Source: JAWVZY01 sp033721955 (GTDB lineage: Bacteria > Patescibacteriota > Minisyncoccia > Spechtbacterales > 2-12-FULL-38-22). Taken from it: 11,638 nucleotides of DNA. The stretch covers positions 1 to 11,638 of the forward strand of contig JAWVZY010000023.1 of the NCBI GenBank assembly GCA_033721955.1. The letters are read 5' to 3'. This document shows positions 1 to 5,284 of this stretch, piece by piece. Both the position numbers and the translations under genes were made by a program. Positions within the stretch are counted from its first letter, which is position 1, and every line of letters begins with the position of its first letter. The notes beneath the pieces were generated by a model. That model saw nothing but the letters and a program-made list of their open reading frames with translations, searched no databases and was not told the origin of the DNA.

Positions 1-28
1 CAACCTCCACAGATGGATAAGATTCCTC

Positions 29-331
29 ATGCAATTTGTTGATGCCTCTTACAAAAAGGCGAAGCAATTTGCAGAGATAATCACCAAAGCCATCTTGAGG
101 GCGCTTAACTTCTCGTTTGAGAAGTTGGCGCGTGCTGAACATTATGACACCGAAGACCCGTGGGAGGGACTTATGATAGTCCTCTTTCGCGGCGCTGAGG
201 TGGCAGATGCCACAGCCACACTTGCCTTTGAAGTAGTGGACATTGCAAACAAAGCAGTAAATGAAGGACTAGATAGCATGAAAAGGAAAGGAGGTCTGAA
301 AGGATGGCTGGCCAAACGCTTAATCGCTTAG
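29..331 (+). CDS. Small helical hypothetical protein, possibly 5'-incomplete
   Basis: I do not recognise this 100-residue protein. It has no signal peptide or membrane span. It looks mostly alpha-helical with mixed charge: a basic N-terminal part, an acidic middle (EHYDTEDPWEG, about residues 37-47), an Ala/Val-rich helix (about 55-75) and a basic tail (KRKGGLKGWLAKR). The frame stays open back to base 2, so the true start may lie outside the window. The ATG at 29 is taken because it is the first in frame; a TAAGAT hexamer at 18-23 lies just upstream and could be a -10 element. Its last 28 bases overlap the next gene in another frame, so the two are probably co-transcribed and perhaps translationally coupled. 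G+C is about 50%, higher than the core genes of the window. It ends in TAG. It could be a cytoplasmic partner of the following membrane protein, but that rests on position only. Confidence 0.6.
   Translation: MQFVDASYKKAKQFAEIITKAILRALNFSFEKLARAEHYDTEDPWEGLMIVLFRGAEVADATATLAFEVVDIANKAVNEGLDSMKRKGGLKGWLAKRLIA
289..294 (+). promoter_or_regulatory. Shine-Dalgarno site of the DUF11-like membrane protein gene
   Basis: A perfect AGGAGG lies 9 nt before the ATG at 304 and inside the end of the preceding gene. It decides the start of the second gene and explains the 28-nt overlap. It stands out because most other genes here show no such site. Confidence 0.8.
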
Positions 332-1455
332 CAGATGCGCTAAACAGATTTGCAGACACAATTGAAAGCGAGGGGCAAGACAGCGGTGCCAGACGAGGCC
401 GCCATGAAGGAGACCAAAGCAATTTCGGAACTCCTGAGGCAGCCAGCAACGCAGTCCAAAGCACCTGGAATACAGGTGTACGGCTGAAGAGAACGATCGA
501 TAACCTTTTGAGAGCTGCCCCATTAGCGGTTCTCGTGTTTATCGGACTCTCTCTGATTGCGAACTTTTTGCAGTTCGCTCCTCTCAGCCAGGCCATTCTT
601 GTGATACCTGTGGTATTGCTTGCAATGGCGTTCTATGCGCAACCCACTGCTATCTCAGCCGCGTTCATATGGAGTGAAACGAAAGAGTTGGCAGAAAGGG
701 TAGCAGATGCTGCCGGTTATCTTTTGGTAATTGGGCTGGGGATGTTCTTCATTCCCCTGCATGCCATACCGGAGCTGATAGTTCCTTTTGGCGTTGTTCT
801 CAGCGCTATTGGACTATTCAAGCTAGCAGATAACGACAGCGGACTGCCTGGCGTGCTATGGCTTGGAGCCGTAGCTATGGTGGTTGCCTTTTTTGTAGCC
901 GACTACAATGACGGCAAGCCAGAGCCAACAACCCATGCCCCTACTGCGACAACGCAGCAGGAAAGCACCGGTGGTCATGTTGTTGCTACAACGAGCTCAA
1001 GCAGTGTCTCACATACTGCTACAAGTTCGCAAGCGACAAGTGCCGGCAGTAGCAATACCTACAATGCCTCAAGTAGCTTGGAGCCCAGTGTACAAGAAAG
1101 TCCTGGTCCTCCGGCCAATGTAGGGGTCGCCTTAGCAGAAGACCCCTGGGTGGCTCAACCCGGAGAAACTGTGGAATATCGGGTAAAACTGATAAACCAT
1201 GGGCAAGGTGAAGCAACCCGCATTGAAGTGACAGAAGAATTGCCACAAGGACTCAGCTTTGAAGATGGAAGCCGCCGCCAGACAAAGGTGGTTGAAAATC
1301 TTGCAAGCGGAGACGACAAAGTTGTGGTATTCTTAGTCACCGTAAGTGGAGATACCCCGCGCGGTCACTATCGAAGCGTGGTGACTGTGCTCAGAGTAGA
1401 TGCGGTTAACACCAGATCTACCGAGAGCATGCGCTCACTTACCGTGAGGCCATAG
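304..1455 (+). CDS. Multi-pass membrane protein with C-terminal DUF11-like domain
   Basis: This 383-residue protein has a hydrophilic N-terminus with an amphipathic start (about 1-60). About five hydrophobic spans follow, near 71-90, 93-111, 137-151, 157-173 and 183-199. Next comes a Ser/Thr-rich low-complexity linker (about 209-262) and then a beta-type domain (about 275-370). That last domain contains VEYRVKLINHGQGEA, then VTEELPQGLSF and GDDKVVVFLVTV, the pattern of the DUF11/CARDB-like Ig-fold repeats found on bacterial surfaces. With five spans and a cytoplasmic N-terminus, the linker and Ig-like domain would be outside the cell, so a cell-surface or adhesion role is a reasonable inference, not a demonstrated one. 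The start is fixed by AGGAGG at 289-294. The gene ends just before a strong bidirectional terminator. G+C is about 50% (30 of 60 in bases 541-600), unlike the AT-rich core genes. I know no named homologue for the whole architecture. Confidence 0.85.
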   Translation: MAGQTLNRLADALNRFADTIESEGQDSGARRGRHEGDQSNFGTPEAASNAVQSTWNTGVRLKRTIDNLLRAAPLAVLVFIGLSLIANFLQFAPLSQAILVIPVVLLAMAFYAQPTAISAAFIWSETKELAERVADAAGYLLVIGLGMFFIPLHAIPELIVPFGVVLSAIGLFKLADNDSGLPGVLWLGAVAMVVAFFVADYNDGKPEPTTHAPTATTQQESTGGHVVATTSSSSVSHTATSSQATSAGSSNTYNASSSLEPSVQESPGPPANVGVALAEDPWVAQPGETVEYRVKLINHGQGEATRIEVTEELPQGLSFEDGSRRQTKVVENLASGDDKVVVFLVTVSGDTPRGHYRSVVTVLRVDAVNTRSTESMRSLTVRP

Positions 1456-1470
1456 TACCCCACACACAAA

Positions 1471-1503
1471 AACCCCGAGTGTAACAACTCGGGGTTATTT
1501 TTT
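1471..1503. terminator. Bidirectional rho-independent terminator
   Basis: A perfect 10-bp G+C-rich stem (1471-1480 with 1487-1496, loop GTAACA) is followed by A and a run of T on the + strand. On the - strand the same stem is followed by further T residues (GGGGTTTTTG). It sits between convergent genes and can stop both the DUF11-like gene and the pilin-like gene that ends at 1538. Confidence 0.9.
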
Positions 1504-1520
1504 ATATACCAACTACTAAA

Positions 1521-1538
1521 AATTTACATTTGTAAATT
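1521..1538 (-). terminator. AT-rich perfect inverted repeat at a pilin-like gene end
   Basis: AATTTACA and TGTAAATT flank two T residues, giving an 18-nt perfect palindrome that overlaps the stop codon of the pilin-like gene. On the - strand it can fold with a 4-nt loop (AATTTAC-AAAT-GTAAATT) and is followed by three T residues. It is too AT-rich to be a strong terminator alone. It may be an RNA 3'-end hairpin or simply chance in AT-rich DNA. Confidence 0.3.
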
Positions 1539-2014
1539 TAAGCAAGGAATATAGATTGCGCTATTCTTGGGATAAGGCGCGCAATAGATGCTATTATAAG
1601 GCCTACTACAGCCCATAAAAGCACATTCTTCGCTCTTCTTCGCCTGCTCTGATCATCACCTGAGCTAACAAATAGAAATGCTGAGTATGCTATCATTAAC
1701 ACCGCAATTGCAATCAATACACCAAAGATGACTATAGATATCCATTTTATAAAAGAAAAAGCACATATAATAGCGTTATCTCCGCCCTGCGGATCATCCA
1801 GTGGCAGTGTTTCGGGTGGGTTACCATATGGACGTACCTCTACAACACCTAAATTAGCTGCTTCATTTGCACTAACTTCAGCCCTAACCCTACATTCATC
1901 CGCCTCGGGAAGAGTTAGATCCTGAGCATATACCATTGGCGCTAAGCCCGCAAAAAACAGGGTGAAAATCAACAGTCCGATTATTTCTCCTCTTAATATA
2001 TTTAACTTTTGCAT
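1538..2014 (-). CDS. T4SS pilin-like secreted two-helix membrane protein (paralogue A)
   Basis: This is a 158-residue protein of the TrbC/VirB2-like type IV secretion pilin type common in CPR bacteria. An N-terminal hydrophobic signal (about 10-27) ends at a plausible signal peptidase I site after VYA (residue 30). A short extracytoplasmic stretch with Cys41 and Cys84 follows, then two hydrophobic helices (about 91-116 and 130-147) separated by a strongly basic turn (SGDDQSRRRRAKN). The C-terminal half closely matches the next upstream gene (shared LPLD, NAxIC, FSxxKW, AFLFV, WAxVGLI, ASxARLIP and IAQ). The two cysteines are conserved between them and could form a disulfide. It appears to be its own transcription unit, since a terminator lies just upstream at 2102-2127. 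The family call comes from topology and motif pattern; whether it forms a real pilus is unknown. No Shine-Dalgarno site precedes the ATG. Confidence 0.85.
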   Translation of the reverse strand: MQKLNILRGEIIGLLIFTLFFAGLAPMVYAQDLTLPEADECRVRAEVSANEAANLGVVEVRPYGNPPETLPLDDPQGGDNAIICAFSFIKWISIVIFGVLIAIAVLMIAYSAFLFVSSGDDQSRRRRAKNVLLWAVVGLIIASIARLIPRIAQSIFLA

Positions 2015-2047
2015 AAAAATTGTTAATTTATTAATAACCTTTTATAT

Positions 2048-2083
2048 ATTCACTTTAATACAACGATTACAATTTTGCAATAA
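2048..2083 (-). promoter_or_regulatory. AT-rich candidate promoter region of pilin-like paralogue A
   Basis: The bases upstream of the start at 2014 are extremely AT-rich. One reading on the - strand is TTGTAA, 18 nt, TATATA, which would give a leader of roughly 30 nt. Several other hexamer pairs are equally possible, so exact placement is uncertain. Confidence 0.3.
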
Positions 2084-2101
2084 TAATATCCACAGAAATA
2101 C

Positions 2102-2127
2102 AAAAATGCCCCATATGGGGCATTTTT
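2102..2127 (-). terminator. Perfect palindromic terminator between the two pilin-like paralogues
   Basis: A 26-nt perfect palindrome (AAAAATGCCCCAT and its complement) lies 18 nt after the stop of the upstream pilin-like gene. Its GCCCCAT/ATGGGGC core ends in five T residues on either strand. It should separate transcription of the two paralogues, and being symmetric it works in both directions. Confidence 0.85.
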
Positions 2128-2144
2128 GATTTAATTTCCAAAAT

Positions 2145-2603
2145 TTAGGAAATAAGCAGTGTTTGAGCAATGCCAGGTATCAATCGAGCAAGTGATGCTA
2201 CGATCAAACCAACAATAGCCCAAATAAGGAATGTTCGTGCTCGTGTCTTCTTCTCCTCGTTGTCTCCTGCTGTAACAAACAGGAAGGCAGCGTAGGCGAA
2301 AAGAAGAATGGCAACAGCAATAATGACTACAAACAAGATGTTTGTAACCCATTTAACTAAGCTGAAGCCACAAATCAAAGCGTTGTTTCCGGCATCTGCA
2401 CCGTCAAGAGGAAGAGATGTTCCTGCTGGAACGTCAGTGGTGATTAAGCCACCTGTCAAAGCTTCCGCCTCTGTGCCTGTAACTAATGCACGCACATTAC
2501 AATTTGATGCCTGTGCGTTTGCGCCGAAGGCAAAAAGCATTCCAAGCGCAACTATGGCAATCAACATTCCTTGTGCTAGTCGTGATGAATATGTCAAGGT
2601 CAT
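2145..2603 (-). CDS. T4SS pilin-like secreted two-helix membrane protein (paralogue B)
   Basis: This 152-residue protein is built like its downstream neighbour: signal peptide (about 10-30, cleavage likely after ANA), an extracytoplasmic segment with Cys35 and Cys78, then helices near 88-110 and 124-143 joined by a charged turn (AGDNEEKKTRAR). The C-terminal half matches paralogue A residue for residue over many positions, while the N-terminal extracytoplasmic part differs strongly. This suggests a tandem duplication with a conserved membrane core and a variable outer part. By analogy with the TrbC/VirB2 family it could be a pilus subunit or a small membrane assembly factor. The start is the first ATG, and a TATAAA at 2615-2610 sits 6 nt before it, so the mRNA may be leaderless. 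The palindromic terminator at 2102-2127 follows the gene. Confidence 0.85.
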   Translation of the reverse strand: MTLTYSSRLAQGMLIAIVALGMLFAFGANAQASNCNVRALVTGTEAEALTGGLITTDVPAGTSLPLDGADAGNNALICGFSLVKWVTNILFVVIIAVAILLFAYAAFLFVTAGDNEEKKTRARTFLIWAIVGLIVASLARLIPGIAQTLLIS

Positions 2604-2609
2604 AGGTTA

Positions 2610-2615
2610 TTTATA
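2610..2615 (-). promoter_or_regulatory. -10 element of pilin-like paralogue B, predicted leaderless
   Basis: TATAAA reads on the - strand with its last base exactly 7 nt before the A of the ATG at 2603, so the expected transcription start is the start codon itself. The matching -35 window (TTATAT, 17-nt spacer) is weak. It falls within a 7-bp inverted repeat (CTTATAT/ATATAAG, 2621-2639) that could also bind a regulator. Confidence 0.5.
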
Positions 2616-2725
2616 ATTGACTTATATTGTACATATAAGCTGTGGCGTTCGAAAAAATAAATAAATTTACTTTTTCTCACTATCCTCACTTATAAATGTC
2701 GTAAAACGACCTTTTGTAGTACCCT

Positions 2726-2763
2726 CTCTAAGAAATAAACAAATACCAGTTTATCTCTTAGAG
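2726..2763 (-). ncRNA. Possible structured RNA hairpin upstream of pilin-like paralogue B
   Basis: A 15-bp stem with an 8-nt loop. Read as - strand RNA the single irregular pair is a G-U wobble, whereas on the + strand it is an A-C mismatch. The structure therefore favours the - strand, the direction of the surrounding genes. It could be the 3' end of the upstream operon's mRNA or a regulatory element. I do not recognise it as a known RNA family. Confidence 0.3.
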
Positions 2764-2828
2764 TGAATACCAAACCTTCAAATTCAGCCCTTATCATAAC
2801 ATATTTTATCTAAAATTTCAATGTTATT

Positions 2829-3185
2829 TTACCCAAATATACCTCCAACAATTGCTATAATACCGGATGCTAACAAAAGCATAAAAAGGCCCAGTGTCGA
2901 GTAAAGAAATATTTTCTTTGCCTTTTTCCTTCTAGAGGGGTCTACGCTACCAGTTATAAGGTTATATACTGCTATTCCTATCATTATTCCATAAACCGGC
3001 AGAGCGGTAACTGCCAATATTCTTGTAATCCTTGTAAGAATTTGGTCAAAATTCTCTGATTCAAAAGGATTGCAAACTATACCACCTTCATCACAATGAT
3101 CTGCCTGCACATTAAAAGGTACTATTACTACCATTATAGCAATAAAAAGACCTAAGAGAGCTGTGGATAAATAATAATTTTTCAT
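2829..3185 (-). CDS. T4SS pilin-like protein, divergent type
   Basis: This 118-residue protein has a signal peptide (hydrophobic about 7-24, likely cleavage after VQA at 28). A very short acidic extracytoplasmic piece with Cys31 and Cys38 follows, then two hydrophobic helices (about 55-78 and 91-115) around a basic turn (SVDPSRRKKAKK). Topology matches the two pilin-like paralogues downstream, but sequence similarity is low and the cysteines are only 7 residues apart, so it is a separate subgroup. Its ATG follows the stop of the solute-binding protein gene by 3 nt, so the two are almost certainly co-transcribed. That pairing suggests a shared surface job, for example a two-helix membrane partner of the anchored binding protein. 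No Shine-Dalgarno site is visible before the ATG. Confidence 0.8.
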   Translation of the reverse strand: MKNYYLSTALLGLFIAIMVVIVPFNVQADHCDEGGIVCNPFESENFDQILTRITRILAVTALPVYGIMIGIAVYNLITGSVDPSRRKKAKKIFLYSTLGLFMLLLASGIIAIVGGIFG

Positions 3186-3188
3186 AAA

Positions 3189-4646
3189 TTAGCGGGTGAT
3201 GCCTAAGCTGTTAATTTTGTTTTGCGCGTTACTTACAACAGAAGACAAGCCATCGCCTGCAAGCGCATCTTTAATAGAGTTATTTAAGATATTTTCTGTT
3301 TCAAAGGGATTTGGTTGTCTCCATGACTTTGCTGTTAATATTTGATTGGCAAAAATTCTCAATTCAGGATCATCCTGGAAATCATCTATCAGTGATTCAA
3401 GTGCGGGAGGACGTTCTGTTTTTTGCAAATAAAGCTTAGCCCTTTCCTCAGAAGTAGCAAAGCGTATAAAATCCCATGCGACCTCAGGATGCTCTGAAAC
3501 CTTAGCTACGGCCATTCCCCAGTAATTTGCATAATTTACCTTGTCAAAGCGATCAGCGGGCTGCGGCGCGGAACCTATGCTGAAATTCAAATTAGGGTTT
3601 TTATCGCGTATAGTGCTTCTTTGATTTTCATAATTTAACATCATAGCTGCAGTGCCATTTGCAAAAGCGTCTACATTGAAAAATCCTTCAGGATCCCAAG
3701 TATAATTTTCTGAGGCGGGGTCAGCAAATGATGTATAAAATGCAAAAGCATCCCGTGATGGAAAGAACTTTTTATTATCTTTTTGCACAGGGTTGTCAAA
3801 AGTTACCCTGCCAAATTGATCATTCATCTGAGCTCCCGCCTGCAACATAAGTAAACTTACTATATCAGCTGCATTATTTACATTATCATTGCCCTGTATC
3901 ACGCCATGCGTATCTGCCGCCCCTAGTGCCGCCCCTGCAAGTTTTACCTCGTTACCCTCCCCTAGTATGCGTATCTGTTTTGAATAATCTACAAATTCTT
4001 CCCAGGTAGCTGGTGGCTGCAATATATTATGCGTGTTGAAATAATCTTCATTATAATAAAGTGCCAAAGAGTCAAGGAACATAGGTAAGGCATATATCCT
4101 TGTATCTCCGCCCTCTTCGCGAGTAAAATCAAATCTTACTACATCGGGAAATTCTCCCATTATAGCTGCCGGGTTAATACCTGTTCCCTCGGGTGGAGTA
4201 GTAGTGCGCCTATTCGTTTGAGGCTCTGGGTTAAGCGGTGTAAGGCGGCTTTTTTCTATAGATAGCCAATTATTACCTATTAAATATATATCGGGACCCT
4301 CGCCCGATGCCAGGGCCTCGGTTATAAGATCTCTATAGCTCTCTCCGATAGAAACACCCTTTTCCTCTATTCTCTTGCTTTCATATTCTATTGTGATATT
4401 AGGATTTAATCTTTTATAATTTTGTATTATCTCTCTGTATGCATCTTCATTATCAAGAGGATCCCAAATGGTGAGGGTAATTCTAGGAGCAAGAGGGCCT
4501 GGCCCGTCATCACTTAAAATATTCATTACAAGACCCACAACTAAGACCAACAAGAATATTCCCGCGATAGAGCCAAAAATGACCCTATTCTTCTTATAGG
4601 GCGGGATATCTTTTATTTTTGCAAGTGGGTCTTTTATTTGATCCAT
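3189..4646 (-). CDS. Membrane-anchored extracellular solute-binding protein
   Basis: This is a 485-residue protein of the family 1 extracellular solute-binding type (sugar-type ABC receptors). A short basic cytoplasmic N-terminus is followed by one hydrophobic span (about 22-43) with no lipobox cysteine, so it is probably an uncleaved anchor. The domain starts at about 56 with ITLTIWDPLDNEDAY. It shows the usual family landmarks: ALPMFLDSLALYYNEDYF, PATWEEFVDYSKQI, GTAAMMLNYENQ, and WGMAVAKVSEHPEVAWDFIRFAT near the C-terminus. Length is normal to slightly long. The ligand cannot be read from the sequence. No permease or ATPase lies nearby; the partner gene is a pilin-like two-helix protein 3 nt downstream. 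The start is supported by a TATAAT hexamer exactly 6 nt upstream of the ATG. Uptake of a solute, or use of this fold as a surface sensor or adhesin, are both possible. Confidence 0.9.
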   Translation of the reverse strand: MDQIKDPLAKIKDIPPYKKNRVIFGSIAGIFLLVLVVGLVMNILSDDGPGPLAPRITLTIWDPLDNEDAYREIIQNYKRLNPNITIEYESKRIEEKGVSIGESYRDLITEALASGEGPDIYLIGNNWLSIEKSRLTPLNPEPQTNRRTTTPPEGTGINPAAIMGEFPDVVRFDFTREEGGDTRIYALPMFLDSLALYYNEDYFNTHNILQPPATWEEFVDYSKQIRILGEGNEVKLAGAALGAADTHGVIQGNDNVNNAADIVSLLMLQAGAQMNDQFGRVTFDNPVQKDNKKFFPSRDAFAFYTSFADPASENYTWDPEGFFNVDAFANGTAAMMLNYENQRSTIRDKNPNLNFSIGSAPQPADRFDKVNYANYWGMAVAKVSEHPEVAWDFIRFATSEERAKLYLQKTERPPALESLIDDFQDDPELRIFANQILTAKSWRQPNPFETENILNNSIKDALAGDGLSSVVSNAQNKINSLGITR

Positions 4647-4652
4647 ATACCT

Positions 4653-4658
4653 ATTATA
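4653..4658 (-). promoter_or_regulatory. Consensus -10 of the solute-binding protein gene, predicted leaderless
   Basis: A perfect TATAAT on the - strand ends 7 nt before the A of the ATG at 4646, so transcription should begin on the start codon. The -35 region (TTATAA or TTTATA at a 17-18 nt spacer) is poor. No Shine-Dalgarno site could exist on such a transcript. Confidence 0.65.
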
Positions 4659-4683
4659 CTATCAATTCGCCTTTATTATAAAT

Positions 4684-4706
4684 AAAAAAATCCACATGAT
4701 AGTGGA
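4684..4706 (-). terminator. Small terminator of the gyrA operon
   Basis: On the - strand TCCAC-TATCAT-GTGGA (4706-4691) is followed by seven T residues (4690-4684). The stem is only 5 bp, so efficiency may be modest. It is correctly placed between the methyltransferase stop at 4739 and the solute-binding protein promoter. Confidence 0.6.
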
Positions 4707-4738
4707 ATGTACAAAAACAAATTTTTAGACCCGCCTGC

Positions 4739-5281
4739 TTATTTAACAAATATAAGGCAGTAATGCATTGACTCTTCTATATCTTCCAGTTTTTGCTTGT
4801 CTTTAAAGCCAACCTCTTTAGCCAATTTTTCAGCTTTTTCCTGTGATATCTTATCTTTAGGTCCTAAAGAGGCGTCTTTTTCCCAATCTATTATAATAAG
4901 TTTACCTCCTTTCTTAAGTGTTCTATGCGCTTCCTTGATGACTGCCCGGGGCTTTTTAAGCTGATGAAGTATATTTGAACATAAAACTACATCCTGCGAA
5001 GAATCAGGCAAACCAGAGCCCTCTTCTTGTTCAAGGTCTGCGGGAATAGTGTCTATTTGAAAAAGTCCATCCATTTTAATGTGTCCATCAAGTACCTGCA
5101 AAACGCTTTCACGCACATCCAATGCATGCACCTTCCCCTCTTTTCCTACGGATCTGGCTATAGCCATAGCCCAATGACCCGCACCTGAACCAAAATCAGC
5201 AACACTCATGCCCGGCTTAAAGCCCAACTCCTCAACAAGAGTGTATGGATTAATAAAATTAGTTTTACTTTTTTGCGCCAT
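4739..5281 (-). CDS. Class I SAM-dependent methyltransferase (UbiE-like fold)
   Basis: This 180-residue cytoplasmic protein has the Rossmann-type S-adenosylmethionine fold. Motif I is VADFGSGAGHWA (about 27-38). The acidic end of strand 2 is HALDV (about 52-56), which should bind the ribose hydroxyls. Motif IV is DVVLCSNILHQL (about 97-108), followed by the helix and strand KKGGKLIIIDW (about 123-133). It belongs to the Methyltransf_11/25 group, at the short end of usual length, and the C-terminus has little room for a substrate-recognition domain. The substrate cannot be told from sequence. It is the last gene of the operon, its ATG 3 nt after the gyrA stop, and ends before a small terminator. 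It has no Shine-Dalgarno site, so it is probably translated by coupling to gyrA. A role in RNA, protein or small-molecule methylation is equally open. Confidence 0.85.
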   Translation of the reverse strand: MAQKSKTNFINPYTLVEELGFKPGMSVADFGSGAGHWAMAIARSVGKEGKVHALDVRESVLQVLDGHIKMDGLFQIDTIPADLEQEEGSGLPDSSQDVVLCSNILHQLKKPRAVIKEAHRTLKKGGKLIIIDWEKDASLGPKDKISQEKAEKLAKEVGFKDKQKLEDIEESMHYCLIFVK

Positions 5282-5284
5282 AAA

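Larger units (their letters stand above)
2604..2828. other. Longest intergenic stretch, with hairpins
   Basis: This 225-nt AT-rich gap between two pilin-like genes holds no credible ORF. It contains the promoter of paralogue B, a short hairpin GTCGT-AAA-ACGAC (2698-2710) and a longer 15-bp stem (2726-2740 with 2749-2763). Neither hairpin is followed by a T run on the - strand, so neither is a classical terminator of the upstream operon. Confidence 0.6.

Noticed and set aside
171..596. 141-aa open frame on the - strand
   Set aside because: It lies opposite two better-supported + strand genes, has skewed composition (Leu, Ser, Arg, Cys) and no signals of its own.
908..1123. 71-aa frame inside the DUF11-like gene
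   Set aside because: It is an alternative reading of the repetitive Ser/Thr linker with no start signals.
2102..2127. 26-nt palindrome as a regulator binding site
   Set aside because: Its position just after a stop codon, G+C-rich core and flanking A/T runs fit a symmetric terminator better.
2308..2616. 102-aa + strand frame opposite pilin-like paralogue B
   Set aside because: The - strand protein has a signal peptide and a matching paralogue. The + strand frame has no recognisable features.
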